The translations under genes and the position numbers were made by a program. The notes under the pieces were generated by a model. It made no database searches. It was not told the DNA's origin and worked only from the letters and a program-made list of their open reading frames with translations. This document shows, piece by piece, positions 1 through 6,596 of a stretch of 6,848 nt of DNA. The stretch spans positions 1 to 6,848 of the forward strand of contig SLAU01000289.1 in assembly GCA_007126675.1 (NCBI GenBank), in the 5' to 3' direction. The stretch's first letter is position 1; each line of letters starts with the position of its first letter. The stretch comes from Balneolaceae bacterium. Its GTDB lineage: Bacteria > Bacteroidota > Rhodothermia > Balneolales > Balneolaceae.

Positions 1-1439
1 CGAATCTGGTGCTCAAACGCATCAGCAAATACCGGCAATAATTCAGAGTTTACACCTGACGGAAGCAGGGCTAAAAGCAGTTTTTCATCAGCTACCTTAT
101 GTATTAGCCTGCCATCGGTAATGCTGCCCCGTGCAGATTGCTCAAGATGTAACAGGCGCCGAATGATGATACTGAGTGGTGACATCGAGCGCAGCTTTTC
201 GCTGTCGCTGAAATCTGTTCCGGAATACAGGCCGGATAGCAGCTGCTGCATCTCATCAGCCGATACAAAATGATTATAAATTGAAAAGTCGATCAGAAAA
301 AACGTTTTCCAGATACGCTCATCAAGAGTTTGCAGCCTCCAGGAATTTTCGTTTTGTACCGATTGCAATAGGCTGACAAAAAGTGAGGCCTGATCTTTAT
401 TGCTCAGCGATGTGGCAGCAGCCTGCGAAAGAAACTCACTGCTTTGATGAACCGGCTTTATACCTTCCACCTGTTTGATTTCTCGTGCAGTCCAGTGTGC
501 AATCCGAATGCTAAAGAATTGTGCAAGATCATTTTGATCATCACCTACTAATAATTGCTCTGCTGATTCCTCTAATACAAAAACTGCCGAGCGTAAAATT
601 TCATCTGCCTTATACAACAGATGAAGTTTAGTTGAGTAGGCTTCAGCTTCACCAAACCCGGCTTTGGTTTTGGAAAGTGCACTTTTAACAATTTTTCTTT
701 TCTCAGAATCAGAAGTTTGATATTCGTTTAACAAAAACCCCCAATTTCTGATGACGTTTCGGTCGCTTACAGTATCCGGCAAATCCAGTAAATGATTAAT
801 TGTTTTTTCATCAAAACCTTTATCAGATCCAACTAACAGCGAACCTGCAAGCATCAAGGCGCTGTGGTCCAGTCGGTTTTTTAGCGGGATTTGATCTAAA
901 GCAACTCCGCTGAGTGGCGGTGCAAGAGTTACAGGCTCACCGTTCAGTTTAATTTCAGGGTCATTATGTTTATAGCACGCTGCAAAAAGTATCAGCACCC
1001 GCCTTCGGTTGCGCAGCCCGTTTAATTCCACCGGTTTTGAGGGATCAATTTTTCTTTCCTTTAAATAAGCAGAAATATATTTCCCGATTTCGGGCTGACC
1101 GGGCAAATTTTTGCCAACTATTTGAGCTGCGGTTTGATAGAGAACGGAGTCTGAAGCCCGAAAATAAAAGAGTACAAATGGTACCAGGGAGGGATCAATC
1201 CTGTCAAAAGAGTTTATGGCCATAAGCCTCAGACGCACTTCTTCACGATCGGTTACAGTGCTCCAATTACTCCATTTTTTTTGGACTTCACTTTTTTCGC
1301 ACTCTGAAAACACCTCTTTTTTAAGCTGCTGAAGCGGAATGCCAAGTGCAGCACCTTTTGTCATTATCTGTGAAAGCGGAGGGCCTCCTTCAGAATGTTG
1401 TGAAAAAAATGTATGTATAATCTGATCTGTATTATCCAT
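1..1439 (-). CDS. Partial large cytoplasmic protein of unknown function, HEAT-like N-terminal part (C-terminus outside window)
   Basis: Reading leftward from an ATG at 1439-1437, the frame stays open for 479 codons to the window edge with no stop, so this is the N-terminal part of a longer gene. I do not recognise the family. There is no signal peptide and no membrane segment. The protein is helical-looking and hydrophilic. Residues about 66-112 (EEVRLRLMAINSFDRID, then DPSLVPFVLFYF, then YQTAAQIVGKNL) resemble HEAT-type helical pairs, and leucine-rich helical stretches continue to the edge. A basic patch, RNRRR, lies near residue 143. The only cysteines are at about 47 and 155. The start is chosen because a promoter-like sequence sits immediately before it. 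A second in-frame ATG at codon 26 is possible but has no well-placed ribosome-binding site. The gene is divergent from the DUF389 gene. Confidence is high that it is coding and low for any function. Confidence 0.85.
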   Translation of the reverse strand, partial: MDNTDQIIHTFFSQHSEGGPPLSQIMTKGAALGIPLQQLKKEVFSECEKSEVQKKWSNWSTVTDREEVRLRLMAINSFDRIDPSLVPFVLFYFRASDSVLYQTAAQIVGKNLPGQPEIGKYISAYLKERKIDPSKPVELNGLRNRRRVLILFAACYKHNDPEIKLNGEPVTLAPPLSGVALDQIPLKNRLDHSALMLAGSLLVGSDKGFDEKTINHLLDLPDTVSDRNVIRNWGFLLNEYQTSDSEKRKIVKSALSKTKAGFGEAEAYSTKLHLLYKADEILRSAVFVLEESAEQLLVGDDQNDLAQFFSIRIAHWTAREIKQVEGIKPVHQSSEFLSQAAATSLSNKDQASLFVSLLQSVQNENSWRLQTLDERIWKTFFLIDFSIYNHFVSADEMQQLLSGLYSGTDFSDSEKLRSMSPLSIIIRRLLHLEQSARGSITDGRLIHKVADEKLLLALLPSGVNSELLPVFADAFEHQI

Positions 1440-1445
1440 GATTAG

Positions 1446-1473
1446 ATTATACTAAAGAGATCGGATATTTCAA
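1446..1473 (-). promoter_or_regulatory. Promoter-like -35/-10 pair giving a leaderless start for the leftward gene
   Basis: On the minus strand TTGAAA (1473-1468) and TATAAT (1451-1446) are separated by 16 bp. Six bases then separate the -10 box from the ATG at 1439, so the expected transcription start falls on or within a base or so of the A of the start codon. The match to a sigma-70-type promoter is strong (5/6 and 6/6), but Bacteroidota primary promoters often follow a different consensus, so function is inferred. Confidence 0.5.
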
Positions 1474-1533
1474 CATTTTATGTGATTCTCCAAAATAATT
1501 TAGTGATTATCGCTCATCTTCCTGATAAGGTTT

Positions 1534-1561
1534 TTGAGCTGTTTGTTATCTTGTTTATAAT
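1534..1561 (+). promoter_or_regulatory. Promoter-like -35/-10 pair upstream of the DUF389 gene
   Basis: TTGAGC (1534-1539) and a perfect TATAAT (1556-1561) are separated by 16 bp. The expected transcription start is near 1568, leaving a leader of about 45 nt before the ATG at 1614. It is back-to-back with the leftward promoter about 60 bp away, so the two genes share one regulatory region. No obvious operator palindrome was seen between them. Confidence 0.4.
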
Positions 1562-1613
1562 CAACAGATTTACATAAGGCCGAACCTGATCGAATAGCAA
1601 AAATGACAATCAT

Positions 1614-2621
1614 ATGAAGCTGAGACAGATTGAAATCGTAGTTCCTGAAGAACACAGTGAAGCCTGTGATAAGCTTCTTGCCGATGACTCTGTTATCCAC
1701 TACTGGGAGGTTCATTCGGAAAATTCGGGACACCTGATTAAAGTGATTTTGAAGGCAACAAATACGGAGCAGTTTTTGGATCAAGCGGAACAGCTTTTTG
1801 GAAACAAAGAAGGGTTTCGGTTGGTGATGGTATCTGTTGAAGCCACCCTTCCACGTATTGAAGATGATTCAGATGAAGACGCTAAGGCAGAGTCCGATGA
1901 ATCAAAAAAGGAAGTGATCCAGGGGCTTCGAATTAGCCGTGAAGAGCTCTACTCAGATGTTTCGGATGCTTCTGAGCTTACGCGGATTTATATGGCACTT
2001 GTAATTCTTTCTACAGTTGTAGCCGCTCTTGGGGTTTTGAGGGATAATACTGCAGTAGTTGTAGGAGCTATGGTAATTGCTCCTTTGCTCGGTCCCAACG
2101 TGGGGCTTGCACTATCATCCACACTTGCAGATTTCAAACTTGGCATTAATTCTGTTAAATCTAATTTAACCGGACTTGGTGCCGCGTTGTTAATCTCGAT
2201 AATACTTGGTGCCACGATGACAGTTGATACGGAGCTGAATCATATAGCAAGCCGAACCGAAGTACATCTTTCGGATATAGCACTCGCTTTGGCGTCCGGT
2301 GCAGCAGGAGTACTTGCCTACACTGTTGGTATGTCAGCTGCAGTAATTGGTGTTATGGTAGCAGTGGCATTACTTCCTCCATTGGTTGTAGCCGGCTTAC
2401 TGGTAGGAGACATGCAGTTTGACCTCGCCCTCTATGCTTTCCTCTTAACATTTACAAACGTTATTTGTGTGAATCTTGCCGGAATCGCAACGTTTATACT
2501 TCAGGGGGTTCGCCCAAGAACATGGTATAAAGCAAAAAAGGCAAAAAGGATAAACCGGATAGCACTTACTTTATGGATTTCTCTGGTACTATTACTCGCT
2601 GTACTGATCTACTTTGCTTAA
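1614..2621 (+). CDS. DUF389 / TIGR00341-family multi-pass membrane protein
   Basis: This is a 335-residue protein. Residues 1-80 look like a small soluble alpha/beta domain (MKLRQIEIVVPEEH, then HLIKVILKAT, then FRLVMVSVEATLP), as expected at the N-terminus of TIGR00341 proteins. A very acidic linker (about 82-100, rich in D, E, S and K) leads to the DUF389 membrane domain. That domain has hydrophobic segments near 123-142, 147-168, 186-203, 221-242, 243-265, 271-296 and 314-334. The family's glycine/proline-rich segments GAMVIAPLLGP (151-161) and VAVALLPPLVVAGL (249-262) are clear. A basic stretch (RPRTWYKAKKAKR, 300-312) precedes the last helix and should face the cytoplasm. The molecular function of DUF389 proteins is not known to me; a transport or channel role would be a guess. 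No Shine-Dalgarno motif precedes the ATG. The stop lies 8 bp from the stop of the convergent neighbour. The family call is confident. Confidence 0.9.
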   Translation: MKLRQIEIVVPEEHSEACDKLLADDSVIHYWEVHSENSGHLIKVILKATNTEQFLDQAEQLFGNKEGFRLVMVSVEATLPRIEDDSDEDAKAESDESKKEVIQGLRISREELYSDVSDASELTRIYMALVILSTVVAALGVLRDNTAVVVGAMVIAPLLGPNVGLALSSTLADFKLGINSVKSNLTGLGAALLISIILGATMTVDTELNHIASRTEVHLSDIALALASGAAGVLAYTVGMSAAVIGVMVAVALLPPLVVAGLLVGDMQFDLALYAFLLTFTNVICVNLAGIATFILQGVRPRTWYKAKKAKRINRIALTLWISLVLLLAVLIYFA

Positions 2622-2629
2622 CCGATAAA

Positions 2630-2893
2630 TTATTTTTCAGTACCCGGCATCATACCATTTTCAGCTTCATAATAAATTCTCTGTTTTACCGCATCTGCTA
2701 TAAAGCAAACACCCGCATTAATTGCAGCTAAACCAAACAGGCCGAGCCAAAACCAAAGTGCCATATGGCCAAGGTCGAACTCAGCAGGGCTATTGCTTTT
2801 TATGATTGATGCCTCTGCCACAAAGTTAATCCCAAGCCCGATTAATGTGACTCCAATTACAGAGTGTTTCCACCATTTCTTTTTGTAATTCAT
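2630..2893 (-). CDS. Small two-helix membrane protein, unknown function
   Basis: This encodes an 87-residue protein from the ATG at 2893. It has a basic start (MNYKKKWWKHS), a hydrophobic helix at about 10-29, a short exposed loop (SNSPAEFDLGH), a second helix at about 43-64 (WFWLGLFGLAAINAGVCFI) and a polar tail with acidic residues. The positive-inside rule puts the N-terminus in the cytoplasm. The frame extends upstream to an ATG at 2950 (106 residues), adding FLLLFGYCSCQ. That extension lacks basic residues and a proper lipobox, so I prefer 2893. Neither start has a Shine-Dalgarno motif. It overall resembles small two-helix proteins common in Bacteroidota, but I cannot name a family. It is convergent with the DUF389 gene with only 8 bp between stops and no recognisable terminator. 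Confidence 0.6.
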   Translation of the reverse strand: MNYKKKWWKHSVIGVTLIGLGINFVAEASIIKSNSPAEFDLGHMALWFWLGLFGLAAINAGVCFIADAVKQRIYYEAENGMMPGTEK

Positions 2894-3217
2894 CTGTATT
2901 TTGTTTGATGTTGATTGACAGGAACAATACCCAAACAATAGTAAAAACATTCCGACACATGCAGTTTCAGAAAAGAAAAAAGAAATTAGTGTATTTATGA
3001 AAGTGTATTACTTTCACTGAAATCAGGAAAAGTAACAGGTTCACTTTATCATGCTTTTTTTGGCATTTAAAGCATCAGAGGGGGAATTTAGAGGTGAACT
3101 TGAGATATAGTTTATATATTTAACACAATTCTTATGTAAACATCACTTTATTTATTTAATTTTATGTGACATACAGAAAACATATCTATTTACTTTACAC
3201 TATTAACCTGTAATATT
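2894..3217. other. AT-rich intergenic region between divergent genes
   Basis: About 320 bp separate the small membrane protein (minus) from the DoxX gene (plus). Up to 57 bp of this would be coding if the upstream start at 2950 is used. The stretch 3100-3217 is very AT-rich with runs of T and A (for example TTTATTTATTTAATTTTATG). It should hold promoters for both genes, but I could not find a convincing -35/-10 pair or a TTG/TAnnTTTG Bacteroidota-type pair at a sensible distance. The one discrete structure is the inverted repeat at 2998-3016. No convincing ORF or RNA was seen. Confidence 0.5.
2998..3016. repeat. Perfect 7-bp inverted repeat, possible operator
   Basis: TGAAAGT (2998-3004) and ACTTTCA (3010-3016) are perfect complements around a 5-bp GTATT spacer. 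Neither strand has a T-run after it, so it is not an intrinsic terminator. Its place between two divergent genes suits a dimeric regulator site, but arms this short arise by chance in AT-rich DNA. Confidence 0.25.
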
Positions 3218-3652
3218 ATGACAAATCGTATTCTATCTACCGAGCCAAATAAATCCTTTCTGCTTATTCGTATCATGGTCGGATTCTTTTTCTTTTTTGG
3301 TGGTGTATTAAAACTTTCACTCCCTGAATTACAAGAGCCCGGATTTGAAAGAATTTTTGGAAGTTCATTTTCTGAAAGCTTGGGATTCGTCGTAGCAATT
3401 ATTGAGACTATTTGCGGATTTATGATTTTGGCAGGTTTATATACCCGTATTGCAGTTATTCCTCTCTTAATCACAATTTTAATAACAGTTTTTGCCGGTA
3501 AATTACCTATTATTTCTGAAGAGGGATTTTGGTTGATGGCTCATATATCCAGAATTGACTTCGCCCTTTTTCTTGGAGGTGTGTTTTTGTTAATCAACGG
3601 ATCAGGATATTGGTCGGTCGATATGAAAATGCAAAAAGGGCCAGAGTCATAA
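3218..3652 (+). CDS. DoxX-family integral membrane protein
   Basis: This is a 144-residue protein with four membrane helices (about 13-34, 55-75, 78-95 and 112-128) in the DoxX arrangement. The conserved features are visible: an RIMVGFFFFFGGVLKL first helix (18-33), the second-helix pattern ETICGFMILAGLYTR (63-77) with its conserved Glu, Gly and TR end, and a C-terminal FLLINGSGYWSVD (123-135) matching the family's LL.xGxGxxSxD close. Length is normal for the family. DoxX-like proteins are broadly linked to redox or quinone-related membrane functions in some bacteria, but the family is functionally mixed and no partner gene here narrows it. The ATG has no Shine-Dalgarno motif and sits after AT-rich DNA. 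It appears to be a single-gene unit, convergent with the next gene across 42 bp. Confidence 0.88.
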   Translation: MTNRILSTEPNKSFLLIRIMVGFFFFFGGVLKLSLPELQEPGFERIFGSSFSESLGFVVAIIETICGFMILAGLYTRIAVIPLLITILITVFAGKLPIISEEGFWLMAHISRIDFALFLGGVFLLINGSGYWSVDMKMQKGPES

Positions 3653-3673
3653 TACCGCGGGAACTAATGGTGG

Positions 3674-3688
3674 AAAAAAATCCGGATT
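3674..3688 (-). terminator. Weak candidate terminator for the 118-residue membrane protein gene
   Basis: On the minus strand, just after the stop codon, a small palindrome AATCCGGATT (3688-3679) runs straight into a T tract: seven Ts at 3680-3674, two of them shared with the palindrome's A side. The stem can only be about 3 bp with a 4-nt loop, so this is weak. It is listed because the T tract is the only terminator-like signal in the 42-bp convergent gap. Confidence 0.2.
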
Positions 3689-3694
3689 ACTACA

Positions 3695-4051
3695 TCAGGG
3701 TTTGCGCTTTTGATTTGAATAAAATGTTAAGGCGGCAATAAGATAAGCGGCGGTTATGTAGTAATAATTTACATCCAGTAAATTCTGATTGTTCGGGTTG
3801 TCACGGATCCCTTCTGCTCCCAGCATTGGCAGCAAGGCTGCTATAAATAACGGTCCTGCAAGTATGAATCCCGAAGTGGCTGATTCAAACTTTTTAAGTG
3901 CGAAAAGAAAAAATATCACCGACCATAGTATCAGAACCGGATCAAAAGGCAGTGCTAATTCTCTTGTTATAACCGTCAAAATGGGTGTAAGAATCAAAAG
4001 CGCAGCCATCAATAAAACTATTGTCGCATGTCTTTTTAAATACTCAATCAT
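3695..4051 (-). CDS. Four-helix membrane protein of unknown function
   Basis: This encodes 118 residues, with four predicted membrane helices at about 9-28, 37-52, 60-78 and 96-112. A polar loop DNPNNQNLLD lies between helices 3 and 4, and the tail is basic (NQKRKP). The N-terminal MIEYLKRH is basic, consistent with both ends in the cytoplasm. I do not recognise the family. The ATG at 4051 is the only reasonable start, because an in-frame stop occurs about 39 bp upstream. No Shine-Dalgarno motif is present; the preceding bases are AAAATCTTCTGCTGATT. The 97 bp from 4052 to the repeat at 4149 hold no recognisable promoter. The gene lies downstream of the TPR-thioredoxin gene on the same strand, but the roughly 300-bp repeat-bearing gap argues against an operon. 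Confidence 0.7.
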   Translation of the reverse strand: MIEYLKRHATIVLLMAALLILTPILTVITRELALPFDPVLILWSVIFFLFALKKFESATSGFILAGPLFIAALLPMLGAEGIRDNPNNQNLLDVNYYYITAAYLIAALTFYSNQKRKP

Positions 4052-4148
4052 AATCAGCAGAAGATTTTGTTCGTATTCAGTGATTCAATACGTCAGAACC
4101 TCCTTGAAGTTACATGGCTTAAACGTGTTATGAGTAAAAACAAATAAT

Positions 4149-4344
4149 CTGACAGCCCTGCTGCGTTAAAACTACTTAGGTCAGGCACCTGCTGATCTGT
4201 CCGACTGGTGGCGGGCGTTGTGAGTAAGAGCTTTATGCAATGGGAATTTGCAACAAAACACGTTGATCAGCAGAAATCCCGACGCTGTCAGAACCCGGAA
4301 AAGCGCCGCGAATGTACCGCTAAAGCTGCACCTGCGGCTGTCAG
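4149..4344. repeat. Left copy of a dispersed ~200-bp non-coding repeat with CTGACAG...CTGTCAG ends
   Basis: This 196-bp element is GC-richer than its flanks. It starts CTGACAGCC and ends GGCTGTCAG, a perfect 9-bp terminal inverted repeat, with another CTGTCAG inside at 4285-4291. Positions 4149-4171 match 6597-6619 (3 mismatches in 23). Positions 4203-4314 match 6669-6781 with about 9 mismatches and one 1-nt gap by hand alignment, roughly 91% identity. The stretch in between is not conserved. The element ends 10 bp past the stop codon of the TPR-thioredoxin gene. No target-site duplication is evident. A plus-strand frame running through it is broken in the right copy, so the repeat is taken as non-coding. 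It could be a MITE-like element, a large attC-like recombination site, or a structured intergenic repeat. Confidence 0.8.
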
Positions 4345-4354
4345 GCTTTACTTG

Positions 4355-6508
4355 TCACCTCAATTCCTCAATTCTCCAGCTGAATTCATCCACCAGTTCG
4401 CTGGTGTAGCCAAGTTGGGTGTAGATTATGCTGCCGTTTCGGTCAAGAAACCAGGTGGTTGGATATACCCCCACACCTGCTTTTGTATTATATCCATCAT
4501 CACGCAATGTGGGAAAGGTGTACTCATGCTCATCCATCCATTCAATCAGGTCATTCAGGTTGTTGTCATTGTTTATGGTAAGAATCAGCACGTCTTCATC
4601 TTCACTGTACTTTTCATACAGCTCCTGTATATCGGGCATTTCGGCCACGCATGGGCCACACCATTTACCCCAGAAATTGATCGCCACAACCTTTCCGTCC
4701 ATAATCTCTGAACTGACACTGTTACCCTCAATATCATTGAGTTCAAAATCCGGGGGTGTTTCCGGATTTTCATGCCTGTCGGCCAGGATGCGTTCACGGC
4801 GGGTTTCACGGTCATCAGCAAGAACTCGTTCAAGATAATCATCATACCCATCGAGCGAGCCGCGTGTTTTTTCATACAGTTCCTTCAGTGCATCCTCATT
4901 CGGGTTATCGCCCATTCCCGTAGTACCCACACCCATTACATAGTACGATTCCGCATTTTCAGGCTGCTCCAGTGCTTCATAAAGCCGGCCAAGCCTGTAA
5001 AGATTTGACCTATTCCCTGGTGACAGCTCGTTTGATTTAACCAGGTACTTTTCCGCTTTTTCCAAATCACCATCAAGATAATGGATCCGGCCGATAGCAC
5101 TGTGAATAATCGCATTCGACCTGTCAATCTCCCGTTCAAACTCCTCATCACTGCTGAAAGGCATGAACTGGTTTCTTTGTTCAACCGATCGCCTCATTGC
5201 ATCAAAACCACGGTTAGCCAGTTCAAGTGCCTGGTTCACATCTCCTCCTTTTTCGACATAAGTGACAGGTGCTTCTCCGAATACAATGTGTGGATTCGCA
5301 GTATTATATTCCACCATACCTTCAAGCAAAATGCTCAGCGTGTTGGTATTAACATATTCGTCATTTTGGTATGATCTGAATAAATCAAGATAAACACCGC
5401 CCTTGAGATGTGTATTATGAATTTCCGGCCTTTCAAATAAACTCCAGAGCATTTGTCTGTACTCGTCAATGATTTCCTGGTCACCTGCCTGCATTGCATC
5501 TGAATGTTCACTCCTAAAATCTCTTGACCTGTAAATCAAAACCCATTCCATTTCAGGCGAATCATAGTATTTTTCTTCAATCATGCTGAAATAATTGTTT
5601 CTTTTTTCAGTCATGTCATTCATGTCATGTGCCGAGGCTATACTCATCAACAATTCAGGTGTTTCAGGACGGCGCTGTTTCAGCGACTCAGCGGTTTCAC
5701 GAATTATTTCCAGGTTCTCTTCCTGTGAATATCCGCCAAGCCTTATAAGTGACGTCCAATATCGGCTGCTCACCCGGGGAGCTGTAGAGATTTCAGCGGC
5801 TCTCCTTTGCAATTCCAACCCTTTTTCAACTTGTCCCGAACTGATATAATAACTTCCTGCAAAGTAATGCGCGGAAAAATTATCAGGTTCAAGCTCACGA
5901 ATCATTTTATAGCTGTCAAAAGTATCTTCCAGAGTAATATCATCTCTTTCAGTAACCAGCTGGTACATCATAAAACTTTTCATTTGCATTACTTCCACAG
6001 GATTTTCTGCAATATCAACAGACTGTAAGGCAGCTTCCAGAGCTTCATTCTTTTTATCCATTGCATTCAGCCAGGCAATGTGCAGTGTGTGTAGATCAGT
6101 CATTTCCGGAGCAATTTCCAATCCTTTCTCGATGTATTTAAGCGCTTCAACTCGCCGTTCTTCATCCCAGCGGAGAGTCACTGCTTTTGCATATAACACC
6201 CAGGGATGATCCGGATATCGATCATATAAACTTTTTGCATCAGCCTGGGCTTCCTTCAGCATGCCTGCCCTGGCCATATTCACAATTCTCAGAGCATCTA
6301 TTTCTACATCACCACTGAATTCTTCAGCCAGCCGTTCTCCCTCTATGACTCCAAGTTTAAAATCACGATGCGAGTAAAGCTGTTTCAGCCATTCTGCCGC
6401 CTCATCTGCTGTTGTAATTTCCGGCAGCTTATCGTTTGTTTGTGCCGATATCTGGGCGGTTGGGGCTGCTATTAAAATCAGAACTGTAAATAAAATCCAT
6501 CCTCTCAT
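4355..6508 (-). CDS. Exported TPR-repeat protein with C-terminal TlpA/thioredoxin-like domain
   Basis: This 717-residue protein starts at the ATG at 6508. Residues 1-22 form a signal peptide: basic MRGW, a hydrophobic core, and an ISA-Q cleavage site after A22. The mature protein should therefore be periplasmic. Residues 30-560 are alpha-helical with TPR-like repeats, clearest near 83-165 (EAQADAKSLYDRYPDHP, then EALKYIEKGLEIAP), 208-241 (AHYFAGSYYISSGQVEKGLE) and 468-535 (AIGRIHYLDGDLEKAEKYL, then LYRLGRLYEALEQPENAESY). Residues 585-717 are a redoxin/TlpA domain: PPDFELNDIEG, VVAINFWGKWCGPC (active-site C617 and C620) and VYPTTWFLDRNG, with the expected cis-proline P683. The only two cysteines in the protein are the active-site pair. 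The likely role is thiol-disulfide exchange on an envelope client, with the TPR part binding partners; the client is unknown. No Shine-Dalgarno motif precedes the ATG. The gene is flanked on both sides by related repeats and stands alone transcriptionally. Confidence 0.92.
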   Translation of the reverse strand: MRGWILFTVLILIAAPTAQISAQTNDKLPEITTADEAAEWLKQLYSHRDFKLGVIEGERLAEEFSGDVEIDALRIVNMARAGMLKEAQADAKSLYDRYPDHPWVLYAKAVTLRWDEERRVEALKYIEKGLEIAPEMTDLHTLHIAWLNAMDKKNEALEAALQSVDIAENPVEVMQMKSFMMYQLVTERDDITLEDTFDSYKMIRELEPDNFSAHYFAGSYYISSGQVEKGLELQRRAAEISTAPRVSSRYWTSLIRLGGYSQEENLEIIRETAESLKQRRPETPELLMSIASAHDMNDMTEKRNNYFSMIEEKYYDSPEMEWVLIYRSRDFRSEHSDAMQAGDQEIIDEYRQMLWSLFERPEIHNTHLKGGVYLDLFRSYQNDEYVNTNTLSILLEGMVEYNTANPHIVFGEAPVTYVEKGGDVNQALELANRGFDAMRRSVEQRNQFMPFSSDEEFEREIDRSNAIIHSAIGRIHYLDGDLEKAEKYLVKSNELSPGNRSNLYRLGRLYEALEQPENAESYYVMGVGTTGMGDNPNEDALKELYEKTRGSLDGYDDYLERVLADDRETRRERILADRHENPETPPDFELNDIEGNSVSSEIMDGKVVAINFWGKWCGPCVAEMPDIQELYEKYSEDEDVLILTINNDNNLNDLIEWMDEHEYTFPTLRDDGYNTKAGVGVYPTTWFLDRNGSIIYTQLGYTSELVDEFSWRIEELR

Positions 6509-6532
6509 AACTATTCAACTTTTTTCTTATTT

Positions 6533-6554
6533 CTCTGAAAGTAGTTTTTCAGAG
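6533..6554. repeat. Perfect 8-bp inverted repeat in the 5' region of the TPR-thioredoxin gene
   Basis: CTCTGAAA (6533-6540) and TTTCAGAG (6547-6554) pair perfectly around a 6-nt GTAGTT loop, 24-46 bp upstream of the gene's ATG on the minus strand. An A-rich stretch, not a T-run, follows it in the direction of the gene, so it is not a terminator. It could be an operator or a 5'-leader hairpin. The 88-bp gap up to the repeat at 6597 should also carry the promoter, but no convincing -35/-10 pair was seen. Confidence 0.35.
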
Positions 6555-6596
6555 TCGGTAAATCAAATAATTTTAATGTGATAAGCCTCAAACAAC

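Noticed and set aside
1037..1225. Plus-strand 62-codon frame
   Set aside because: It lies wholly antisense to the continuous leftward gene at 1-1439.
1500..1784. Minus-strand 94-codon frame overlapping the DUF389 gene start
   Set aside because: It is antisense to a clear DUF389 reading frame and has no family resemblance or promoter context of its own.
2622..2629. Terminator between the convergent DUF389 and small membrane protein genes
   Set aside because: The gap is only 8 bp, and neither it nor the flanking codons contains a GC-rich hairpin; the nearby TTTTT has no stem before it.
2894..2950. N-terminal extension of the small membrane protein, considered as a lipoprotein signal peptide (FLLLFGYCSC)
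   Set aside because: It has no basic residues at the start, the residues before Cys do not fit a lipobox, and a better membrane-protein start (MNYKKKWWKHS) follows.
3190..3474. Minus-strand 94-codon frame over the DoxX gene
   Set aside because: It is antisense to a confidently recognised DoxX protein, and its sequence is low-complexity and lysine/proline-rich.
4099..4105. AAGGAGG on the minus strand, a perfect Shine-Dalgarno match
   Set aside because: No usable start codon with an extended frame follows at normal spacing; the nearest, a TTG, hits a stop after three codons. It lies about 50 nt from the real ATG at 4051.
3789..4133. Plus-strand 114-codon frame opposite the 118-residue membrane protein
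   Set aside because: The minus-strand frame gives a coherent four-helix membrane protein; the plus-strand translation shows no such pattern.
4208..4711. Plus-strand 167-codon frame (GTG start) running through the left repeat and antisense to the thioredoxin domain
   Set aside because: Its first part lies in the repeat, where the right copy has an in-frame TAG (6734-6736) and amino-acid-changing differences. The rest is antisense to the well-supported WCGPC domain.
4585..5184. Two minus-strand frames (4585-4875, 4936-5184) inside the TPR-thioredoxin gene in another frame
   Set aside because: They are overlapping out-of-frame shadows of a 717-codon gene with clear domains.
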